DNA of 64,000 nt from Strigops habroptila (Eukaryota; Chordata; Aves; Psittaciformes; Psittacidae), in NCBI RefSeq assembly GCF_004027225.2, contig NC_044289.2:372001-436000 (forward strand), written 5' to 3'. The translations under genes were made by a program, and so were the position numbers. Shown here piece by piece: positions 28,001 through 40,000 of this stretch. The notes under the pieces are model-generated. The model searched no databases and had not been told where the DNA came from. It saw nothing but the letters and a program-made list of their open reading frames with translations. Within the stretch, counting starts at the first letter, position 1, and each line of letters starts with the position of its first letter.

Positions 28001-31000
28001 ATGGGGGCTTTTAGAGGATACAGCAGGAAAGCCAGATACACTTGCTTAAATCTGCCTTTACAAAGGGTATCTCTGGAAGCAGGCAACAGCACTCAGCACA
28101 CTCAGAATGAATAGCAGTGCCTCCCTGGAGCACCCCTGCTTCTTTGGCAGCTTTGGGAATGGACAAAAAAAGATCTATGAGAAGCCACAACATCTGCATA
28201 TTTGGCTGTAGGACTCTTCTCAATTATTTTGCTATTTATTTTAGTTTCTATTTATCTACATGCAGGCCTGTGCTTCAACTGTTTTCATTTTTCTTTTTTT
28301 TAATATCCAGACACTGCTCTGGTAGATTCACAATACATTTGCATAACTATTTGCCTGCACCATTCTCTACCATTTTAGGTGGACTGGTACCTGTACAGTA
28401 ATCCAACAAAAGCAAAAATTATATTCTCACTCTGTACATTTGCTTTATGTCTGTGCCTATTCAAAACATCACTAAAACTAAAGACCATTTCAGCTCCAGA
28501 ATGAAGTGTGAGAAGCCTGGAGACAGTACAGCAGCATTACTCAAATAAGCACAATTCCCCTTCATACTTCAATATATATTATGATGCACTTCAAACACAG
28601 AAGACAATTTTTTCCTTATAGGCTGCACCCTCTGTGCAGCTGAGAAAATGCCCTGAGCAAGACAGCTACTTGAAAGCCAAGAATAAAAGAAGCAATTTAG
28701 CAAGTGGCTTCAACTTTGATACAGTGAACACCACAAAGCCTTTAGCTTTTCAACTCTATGTCCCACATTCATTCACTGCAGGCAGCTCCAACACAGCTCT
28801 ACCAATGGTTATACCGGGAAAAAGAAAAATCACAACTGCACTGAAACAGAGCTGTTCATTCCCACTTTGCTTTTCCTATGCAAACTGGTATCTCAGTTAT
28901 CACAGCTGCTCAGGCAAAGCTTTATTATTGCTGCATCTAAAAAAAAAAGCCATTTAATCTCTTCTTAGAATCCTAGAATGGTTTGTGTTGGAAGAGACCT
29001 TAAAGCTCAGCCAGCTCCAACCCCCTGCCATGGGCAGGGACACCTTCCACTAGAGCAGGTTGCTCCAAGCCCCTGTGTCCAACCTGGCCTTGAACACTGC
29101 CAGGGATGGGGCAGCCACAGCTGCTCTGGGCACCCTGTGCCAGCGCCTCAGCACCCTCACAGGGAAGAACTTCTGCCTCAGAGCTCATCTCAACCTCCCC
29201 TCTGGCAGGTTAAAGCCATTCCCCTTGTCCTGTCCCTACAGGCCCTTGTCCAAAGCCCCATCCAGATTCTTGGAGATGAAATAATTTATTTTTTCTGGGG
29301 AAACTTCCGTATTCATGCAACTTGCAAAAATACATCGCGACTCCATTAAAACTCTTCTCAGCCTTCAGAGCACACTCTTTGTGCTCTTCGGTGCTGTACT
29401 TTTTTCAGCATTAAACCACAACAAATAGAGCTCGACTTGAAGTCAAGTATTTCCTTTAACAAATCTTCTAACAAACTGGCTAGCTTTCCTACTATGGTCT
29501 GAAGTTTTGGGCTTTTTCCATGTCTGGTTCTAGAGAAGCTAATACGTAGGGAAAAAATCCTTCCCTGTGAGAGTGCTGAGGCGCTGGCACAGGGTGCCCA
29601 GAGAAGCTGTGGCTGCCCCATCCCTGGCAGTGTTCAAGGCCAGGTTGGACACAGGGGCTTGGTGCAACCTGCTCTAGTGGAAGGTGTCCCTGCCCGTGGC
29701 AGGGGGTTGGAACCGGATGAGCTTTAAGGTCTCTCCCAACACAAACCATTCTGGGATTCCATGATCCCCTGGTACTGCTTGCTCAATTACAGCTGCTCAC
29801 ACACTGTGGTCCCGTTCCTGACTCCTCGCAGCAATCTGTGCTACACCCGTGGTTTCAGCAGCACAGCATGCAAAAAACTTCTGGTTTATTTTGCCTTTGG
29901 AACCAAAGGAAGTTAAGTGTATTGCTTGCAAATTTTGAAAATACCCAATTCCAGTCATAACAGGAAACTAATCTAATACACAGTGCTAAACAGCGGGCCT
30001 CAAATCGGATATTGTGTGAGCCTATGCTCCATTTGATGCCAAAGCACCAGATTTTAATTCATCCATTTAATGCTTTTGGCCCAGATACATTTGCCAGTAA
30101 CACAAAAGGAAACGTGTAAAATAGGTTATTTATGGGGAGAAGGGGGAAATCGAAGAGAAACAGGTCAGAACCAAGAGGTCCACAGAAGCTGAGCTGCAGG
30201 TTTAGGCCTGGAGAGCTGCTAACATTTGCCTTGGGCGTTCCAGACAAGCAGCATTTCAGGTGGCCACAATTAGGAATAAATTTGCAAAACTAAAGAATCA
30301 CCAGTTCCAAAAATTTACTTGAAATGTAAGCTAGCCAAAAATAGCATTTCTAATAACGGGGTTTATTTCCAAAAAGTTAAAAGGACAGCTTCAGTATCCT
30401 ACAATTTCAGACTAAACATTAAACGCAACTTCCTACATAGTGTTGAAAGATAGAGAAGAATCACTCTTTGCTGACACTTCCCAGGCATGATTACATGCTG
30501 TAAGGATGCTAGCAGATATTTTAGTGGCACTACCACACAGAGCGCATACTTTACCAGCATGCTGAACTGCCGGACCTTGGAGAGAGCTGGATGAACAGCA
30601 AGGAAAGGACACTGCTGCTCTATTCCAGGGAAAAGCTCCTTCCTGCTCCCTTCAACTGTTAGTGAGGCCACGAGTGTCAGCAGCTCCTTTCAGCTGACCC
30701 AGTTCTGCAGAGTCACACACTGGCTTCCAGCTCACACCAGGCCACAAGCAGCTGCCATTACGCCATCCCTTACATGGGGCTCTCCAACCAGGTCAGCATC
30801 TCTGCAACACCTTATCCACAGGCAGGCTCCACGCTGCCCCTGCACTTTGCTTAGGATCAGCTCTGTGTCAGCCACGCCATCTCCAGACGGAGCTGCCAGC
30901 ACCTGCCCAAGCACAACTTCTAGGGCTTTACACAAAGAGCAACGGGGCCTTTGGCTCCGAGGAGCCCTGCAGCCCCTGCCCGGCATTGCCACCTCACAGG

Positions 31001-34000
31001 GCTCCAACCATAAACTGCAGAGACACGAGAGCCAACAGGCACAAGCCAAACCCTGGATCCGCACCACCTGAAGGTCCCCCTCACCACTATCGCTGCCAGC
31101 ACAACGCTCATTCGACTATGTTCCCTCGCAGAAGGCATCAGGAGCCGAGTGCGCACATCTCCTGCCCCAGCCTGCCGGGAAGGCTTCGCACCTTTGAGCA
31201 CTGTTTCAGGTCTGTCTTGTTTCAGTGGCCAATTAAGCAGTCAGCTCTTGCCTGCTAGTTTAATATACAGCATTAAAAGACACTTTTCCTTGTGCCCTTG
31301 CTTACACAGAGGAATCATATTGCCTCTAGCATATGAGTCTTTTGGGTATCCCAGACAGTTTTTCATTCATGGCATTGCCTCTTTTCCAGAGTCTTCTTCC
31401 TGGCACACTCATTTTCTGAGTCACTTTTCCATCTCCTCTAGTTCTAAAAAACAAATTTACATTCTTTACAGAGGGACACTAACAGCAGACCTTAATGCTT
31501 ACTGTATCTTGCCTACTATGGCTGACACGGATGGTGATCTCCCCAGAGATCTCTCCCAGAGACCCCTCTATACACCTAGGAGAGCTATTTATCCTTCCCA
31601 GGCACGGCAGCACATGGGACTTTCACTGAAACATGTTCCCATTACACCCATGGTTCCTTCTCAAGATTAGCAGTGTCCAAGGCCAGGCTGGACGGGGCTT
31701 GGAGCAACCTGCTCTAGTGGAAGGTGTCCCTGCCCGTGGCAGGGGGATGGAACTGGAGGAGCTTTAAGGTCCCTTCCAACACAAACCAGTCTGTGATTCT
31801 ATGATCAGGCCAGCGCAACAGATGTAGGCTGTACAGGCTGCAAACCCAACCATTCTAGAGCATGTAGAGCCAACTAAACCCCATTCTTCAAAATGGTCCC
31901 AGGAAATATGTGATCCCAATCTGCTTATCACTGTTTATCATCCCTCCAGCCCCAGAATGCTGTACCTCCCATGTCAAAAGGCAATTGATCCAGTTATTCC
32001 AAAATACTGAATAACATCAGCACTACAGAGAGCCCATTACAAACACCTCATCTGGATGAAGCAGTCCTCAAAAGAAGGGGGGGGGGGGAAGGAGGCATAT
32101 AAGAAAAACCTTGTATGGATGGACTCAAGTCATTTTGGATGTTTATTATGGCTTCTTGAAGAGCAAATTAGAGGGGGAAATGTCTGCCTCCTACCAAAAC
32201 AACTCTCAGAAAAGCCACTCTGATGAAGTCTTAGAACCACATACACAAACAAGCCTTCCAAACCACCACCAACTATCATTGGGTGTTCATCACCACACAG
32301 CCACCTGCACAGGGAGCAAGAGGCTCCTGCTGGAAAAAATCTGGAGCCTTGAACGTACTCCTGACTGCCCTTTAGAGTCAGCTTTGTTTCAGAAGCTGAA
32401 ACCAGGCCAGGCCAGCACTTCTCTTGAGCAGGACATTAGCCACCACCCAAATAAAAAGGTAGACATATCTGATTTGACTGGTAATATTCTAGCCATATTG
32501 CAACATGCTTCTAAATCATTCAGGTGCATAAGCAAGTTTTGTCTTTAGGATGTTCACCTTCCAACCCAAACCATTCTATGATTCTATGACCTTCCTCCCT
32601 TCACTCCCTACATTTTTGGCAACTTACCTTCTTGTGCTTTGACATCTGCAAGGCTGCATTCCTCTTGCTCCACTTCAGTGCTCTGTTTAATGTTCTCTAC
32701 TTCCAGCCAAAAACTGTCCATTGACAAGTTGTCCAAAGACTCTACCCTGGAATTCGTGCCCTCTGACACCGGGGATGCCAAAAGACTCTTTGGAGGAAGC
32801 TGGCTCATTTTGCAAAGGCAATTTCTGGTACTGAGAGAGCAAGAGATAAAGAGAGACGTTAAGCTACATGTATTCACATCACACTACAGCAGCCTTCATT
32901 GATTAATGACTGCAATAAAAGCCAAACAGAGGTAAGTGCTAGACTTCGTTTGGTTAGCATTTAGCAATAACAGACAAGGTTGTGACCAAATTCCCTACAG
33001 AATGGGAAAAACTGCTGTCCAAACATGTGAAAGGATGCAGCATCAACATGGGTTTTCCAATGCTGTCATTCAGTGACCTCCAAGACAACACCTACGACTC
33101 CCACACTTGCTTCCAAGACTTCCCTGCAAACTTGCACAGATACCCTCAACATTGAGAGTAAACCAAGATGTTTCAAGCTTGGTGCACGTGTGCTCTGGTT
33201 ATCTGGCACGCACAGCGAGCGACAACTCCCAGCCACGGTGGACTTAACCCAGTAGCAAAAGCCGGCACAGCTCCCTCTCCTGCATTTCAGATCATTCAAT
33301 AAAGTTGGGTGTTTGAGGTCCTCTTTTCCTGCCCACACCAGTTTTTTAGCTGTGAAACCCAAACAGACAGTGTTTTCTTACCACCCTGCTGATTAATTCA
33401 TGGGCAGCTGAAGTCCCAGACTGGCCTCATTCAGCTTTCAACCTCTGTGCAGAAAGTTGTGAGGTTGTCGCCAGATCATAGAATAATACCTCTCCTAAAA
33501 TGAATTTTAATTTTCTTCAAAGGGCTCCAAGCCATTTAAACCTGGCTCGATCTGGTGAAATAGCTTTTTCAAAGACTTAAAAAAAAAAAAAAAAAGGTAA
33601 AAATTGGAAATTATAACAAAACACCTACAAAACGCAATTTAGCTCCTAACTCTAGAAAGGCTTAGAAAGTTAGAGAAGGCAAAATATCCACAAAACTTTA
33701 GCTCCTTTCATTCCAGAAAGCCATTATTAGCATTTTCATTCCAGAAAGCATTATTAGCCATTATTCTGGCACTAACCTGGCTTTTATAAGAATCCCAGAC
33801 TAGTTTGGGTTGGAAGGAACCTTAAAGCTCATCCAGTTCCAACTCCCTGCCATGGGCAGGGACACCTTCCACTAGAGCAGCTTGCTCCAAGCCCCTGTGT
33901 CCAACCTGGCCTTGAACACTGCCAGGGATGGGGCAGCCACAGCTTCTCTGGGCACCCTGTGCCAGCGCCTCAGCACCCTCACAGGGAAGAGCTTCTGCCT

Positions 34001-37000
34001 AAGAGCTCATCTCAGTCTCCCCTCTGGCAGGTTAAAGCCATTCCCCATGTCCTGTCCCTACAGACCCTTGTCCGAAGCCCCTCTCCAGGTTTCTTGTAGC
34101 CCCTTTAGGCACTGGAGCTGCCCTAAGGTCTCTCACGAACCTTTGCTTCTCCAAGGTGATGCAGCCCAGCATCACCTTCTTATATGCTGATGCAGCCCAG
34201 CATATGGTTGGCTTTCTGGGCTGCAAGCATACACTGTCAACTCATTTCAACTCAGAAAGGGCTAACTTTGAAGATCTAACAACTAACAGACATGTTTTGC
34301 AGTATATTCTCTCTTGTATTTACACATATGCATGCATACTGTGCTCATACCCTTTTTCAACATGCACATAGGCAGCCCTTCCCTTGTAAAGGTCAGAACT
34401 AAAGCAATAAGCATCATTCCAGGAACATCTGGAGCCAGCCACAGCATTGAGAACAAGAACAAGGAGGGTTGGTTGGTTTGTTTTAGAGGAACACAAAAGT
34501 GAAAGATTGAAAATAGCTATTACACCACCCAGCCCACTTCTGATAAGGGCAGAGGGCAATCTGCTTTCTTAGTATGCACTTTTCCCACCACCCCACTTTC
34601 CTATTCCTGGATATCCAAATAACAGGCCTCCAGGTGAGATGCCACTTTATAGCCTGGCAGAGCACTCAAATAATTTAAGATTCTGATTTTTTTTTCTACC
34701 TACATAGTTCATGTCCATCTCCCTCAGTTCTGTTACAGTTACCATCTCAAATCATTGTTTCCCCTTTCAACTTTTTATTTGTATCTTTACCCACTAGGAG
34801 TTAAAAATTTAGGTCACATCCCTCACATTAACTCTTCATCTTTAGTACCCCTCTCCATTTTCTCACATTTGCTTTAAACAAAGCCGGCTTGCTAGCATCA
34901 AAAAGACGTTTAATACCTGGCCATGACATCTCACTAGAATTCTGTTACACACCAGTCAACAGAAATCATCACTTGCAACATGAAACGGACTAGGAGGATG
35001 ATTTTATATTACCTTGAGGGATTTGGCTTTGGCCATATCAGTGCCAGAAACACTGGAGCCAAACTTACACTAAAGAGAAGTCTCCCAGCACACAACATTA
35101 CACAGGCTAAGGAACCATCTTACAGGCTCTCTTAATTGCCCTACTGAAGGCACACAGTTACTCTTCTTGCCCTAAGTTACTGCCCTATACTACTGGGGAT
35201 CTAGGTACTGATCAAAGCGGCTCTGACATACACCTTTCCTTCATGTTCAGCTTGGTTGAAAGCTGGCTCACCTTACACAGCTTACAGAAATCTCCATGGG
35301 TTCACACCAAAACAGAATGTAGGTTTGCAGATCCAGCAGAACCTACCCTAGACCTGAGCAGCACAGGTCTGCAGCAAGCCTGTGTCACACACAGCTATGA
35401 CAGTCCCTTCCCCACATCTGCCACATGCCTGCCTGGAAAAATAACCCAAAATGTTAAGCCAACATAAATAGAGTCTTCAGGTGTTTCAAAAAGAGCGACT
35501 CTTGACTTTGATGTTCTGTGAGACTTACCTAGATACCAGGTTCTGAATGCAAGTTTTAGTCCAGGAGATACTACATCCAAGTGGAGTAATACTTACTTAA
35601 GGCATCAGGGCATATTCCTGGTGCACATTTGAGAAGGATCACAACATCCTTAGAGTCCTGGCTTCAGGTATAGACTTGCAAACAGCTGGTTTTGATCTAC
35701 CAGCACCTTCAGTCCACATCAAGACAACAGAGTACTGGTGCAAGAACATAGTTTTGCCAGATGACAGTGAACTGCTGTATCCCATCCCACTCTGACTTGT
35801 GCCTCCATACCACCCACAGGTATTTTGCTTCCTTTCACAGCTGGAAATACAGATGATCTAGTAGTGCTTGCACAAAAAGCTCCACCACAGTCACATTATA
35901 TGCCTACTGTAGGAGAGCCATATTTGAGTAGCCCAAAGCCATCCCAACTTTTTTCCTCAACAACCCCAGAGACTGATGCACTAAACTCTATTTGGACAAG
36001 GTGCAGGATGCTAATGTCACACAGCAGCTCTACACTAAGCTAGCGCTCTTGTTCCTGTTTCACAGAACACCACCAAAGCAAAGTCAGGCCTTTACATTTA
36101 GAAAATTATTTATTTTCTGGTCTAAATTTTCTTTTTTTTTGAACATGGTGCTTTAGAAATCCAGCCACCCAGGTGGAAGGTTAATTTTAGATACAGAGCA
36201 CCTGAAAGATTGTTCTTCCTCATTGCATTCCCAAGTCACCAGAGGGCAATCTGTGACGTATAAACATAGCAACAGTTTAGATTGAAAGTGTAGATTGTTG
36301 GCTTAAAATGTTAATTGCTCAGTTGCAACTGGGCAAAAAGTAGGTGGAATAATCAAGTTCACTCAGCTGCACTGTCAACACAACAGAAAGCTTAAGATTG
36401 TAAAGTTTTAAAAATTAACCCAACAAAAAGCAAACTAGCAGAAAGATCTGGTTAAGAGCAACCATAAAGATTACTCTGTGGAAAGACTGACAACCCTACT
36501 GCAATAGTGCAACCTTGTCCTCCTGTTTAAGAGCAGAGCTAGTTTTAATGGGCTCATTCAGCTGACTTGTCTAACACCTTCAGCCTAACCCTGACTTAAC
36601 AGTATTAACAGAGTTGCAAGAAATTAGGCTGTCACGGATCTTATACAGTTCATTTTCTTATTATTACTTCTATAAATCCCTCCACGCAGAGTGCTGGTAG
36701 CCCTGGACAAGCTCTGCATCCTGCACAGTGCTGACTCCAAGCGATGGTGGCTCATCAATCCTGGGCTAGAACCTAGTCTCAGGGTAGTTTTTGATCTGTT
36801 CCTAGATACTGTCAATGAATGGCAAATACATTGCAAACACTCATGCAACTCTCAGCCCTCTTGAATATCAAATAAAATAAACACTATTGCTATGCATCTG
36901 TTTATTCCAAGCTTGAATCATTCCCATTGGAGAGCTTCTGAAAGGATCTGGAGCTGCCTCAACTACTTCACTGCTTGCTCAACATCCTTCCCTCATTGAA

Positions 37001-40000
37001 ATACCTCTCTAGCAGATGAAAAAATAAAGAGGTTCCTTCTCAAGCATTTAGAACAGAACACGAGGCAACAAGTGTAAGCCAAGAAAATGGAATTCCTTTA
37101 AAAGTGTTTCCAGAAAAACTAAGATGAGAAGAAGCCAACAAGAGCAGAAGAATTAAGTTACACAAGCCAGCTCCAGCCCTTTCACACAAGCACTTAGGTT
37201 TTTTAAAGACATTTCCAATGATCTAGAGCAAGCACAAAGGCACACATGAAACACAGAAACAGATGGAGCGAGTCTCAATTAACTTCATGAGCAAGTTAGG
37301 AGAAGCGCACCAAGTCACAGCATCACAGCAGTCCAGACCACTCACATGAAACACAAGCTCTTTTGAAAGAAAAGAAGGAACGTGAGACATCATTCTATCA
37401 ACTGGTTGCAGTGTTTTGACAGATAAAGACATAAAGTCAAAGAACAAAATCCACGTCAGCATCTCATCACACATCTCCCCATCTTTCAATGTACTTCAAG
37501 GTCAAAAATAACTGTTGGATACAAAAGCACAAGATTAAAATAAACAAACAAAAAAAAAAAGCCCATGCAGGAAATGGTCCCTCTTCACGTTGCTTCCAAG
37601 TTGCTACCCTAAGCAAGCAGTTTAAACCCTAATGAGGAACTGTGTAGCTAATACTGAAAAGAGAGAATCACCTGAAGATCAGCCCACCACAGTTCATAAC
37701 ATGACAAGTTATATTGTTTAAAATCATGTAGTCAGATAAAGGCATCAGAAACAACAGAGAGGAGTATTTGAAAAACTGGATAAAATCCTGAAGCAGTAAG
37801 TCACATGTCTACAGCTGTATCTACATAAAATATATTTTGCTTACTGTAAGTATTGGAAGTTTAAACCTCAGTCTTTCAAAGCTGTCAATGCTAATATAAG
37901 AACAAGTCCCTGTATAGAAGAATTAAATCTGCTTATTATCAAAATCTTGCACGTAATATGCAGAATCAGCTATTTCATTCAGACACACAGAATTACACAA
38001 AACACTATTCCCAATACAGATAGCAAATTTATCCAGGAGAAGCCTTGTGGACAAATGCTCCATGACTTTTCTACCAAATGTCTAAAGAAAGCCCGACTGC
38101 AAATCTTTAAAGCCTGGCTTTGCTACCCTCACAGTCCCCGCAGTTCTGTACACAAACACCACAGACTACCAGTTCCTCCCTTCTCCCTAGAGCAAGAGGC
38201 AAAAAAGCACAACTGAAGTTTACTCTGAGGAGAAAATGAAAAGCACATGGCTGGTTCAAATTCCTTGGACCAGACAATAAAAGCAATGACAGACTAATTC
38301 TCAAATTACTGTGGCAGCAATGAAGAGTAACTTACCCCATACACTCTTACCATAAACCATAGCAGCTAAAGAGCCAGAATTAAAGTGATCTTAGAAACAG
38401 GCTGCCCCTGCTGACATGCATCTTTGCATATCTCTAACCATAGGGGACTTGGCCATACACCCAGCAGTTTCACAGAACATCTCCCTGTAAGAAATCATAG
38501 GGCCTTTAGCCCGGGCTATTTTATATGGCACTGCTGCCAACCACCACTCCTGTTTGAATTAAAGCATTTTATCACGGAATTCACACCCATAGGACAGCAC
38601 ACTTGAACGTTTGTCTCTACAGCACCAGCAAGAATAGCTAGGATGTCACTGCTACAGCTTACTAATAAGATTACAGCTTGTTTTCAGTAACACAGCAATC
38701 AGTTCATCAAGATCTTCATTATGCAAGCAGCTCTGGGAGCAGCGTCACTTCAGGTTGTTTTGAAGAAGCCTGTTCTGCAAGTGATAGAGGACGTGCCAGG
38801 CAGCTCTGCATGTGTGGAGTCCTTCGCTCCAGCCTCCGCCCCCCTCCACAAGAAAGTGACACTCCCCAGCTCTTGTCCTGGCATCCCCAGTGCCATCAGA
38901 AAGACAGAACAGGGATCCTTCACCCAGTGCTATGTGGAGTGAAGGACGCTTGTGTGTAACTCCCTGCTCTGCCTTAGCACCTCCATTATTTTCTGTGTTG
39001 GATGCAAACTCCAGACATTACCTCCACCATGGCACTGGAATTCCTTAATTAAACCGAAGTTATAACTTACCTGACAGTAAGTGTTTCTACTGAACTATTT
39101 AAGGGCAAAGAAACTCCATCTCAACATCTGTATCTCAGGCCTTCATCTGGTATAGATTTGTCTCCACTTTGTCTAGAAAGCTAAGGACTAGTGAAAGTTG
39201 CCTGTAATTACAGATCTGCCTGGAGGTGTCTCAGACCAAAGCTCAGAGCAGAACAAACACCAAATTGATAAACCCATGCAGATACAGCCAAGTTAAAAAT
39301 GTTCAAAGCCATGTTTAGTTTAGTCTATTAGCCGGGTGTCTGCCCATCATACTAGGGATTGTTTTGGCCTCAGAAAACATAAGCTATGCTCTCTGTACGT
39401 GTTTTTTTGTTTCACTGCAAGGTCACTGCCAATGAGCCTGTTGTTCACTTTCCCTGTGTTAGCATGGAAAGCCAAACAGGAAAAGGTTTTTCATGGACAC
39501 AAATCCGGCTGTGAGAAAGGAGTAGCTGGCCAAAGCAAAGCTTTAGTAGTGCTGCAATCTTTAATGCAATTGTGAATTGATAAGCCTGATATATGGGATG
39601 ATTAGACAAAAGTCATTAACAAAAAGGTGGCATTCCCATCCCTATTTTCCTCCTCACACACTCCATTGAATCCATGGTCATCTAAACACAAAAGCAACTG
39701 TATTTGTCCAGCAGTAACAAGGTACTGCTTTGCCTTTCAACTTGCGCGTATCAGCACGACATCAGATGTCAAACCGCACAGACCATGGAATCATCATAGA
39801 CTCTTAGGATGGCTTGGGTTGGAAGAGACCTTAAAGCTCACCCAGCCCCAACCCCCTGCCATGGGCAGGGACACCTTTCACTAGAGCAGCTTGCTCCAAG
39901 CCCCTGTGTCCAACCTGGCCTTGAACACTGCCAGGGATGGGGCAGCCACAGCTTCTCTGGGAAAAGTCTGTGCCAGCGCCTCAGCACCCTCACAGGGAAG

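Noticed and set aside
30732-31258. Overlapping ORFs on both strands in a GC-richer patch
   Set aside because: Unlike a CpG island it lacks clear CpG density, and the frames have no splice sites or family resemblance.
32111-32548. 145-residue plus-strand ORF
   Set aside because: Lies within ARHGAP40 intron 2, antisense, of random composition, with no family resemblance.
38721-38942. 73-residue plus-strand ORF ending KTEQGSFTQCYVE
   Set aside because: Looks slightly protein-like, but I recognise no family and see no splice or promoter support; lies in ARHGAP40 intron 1.
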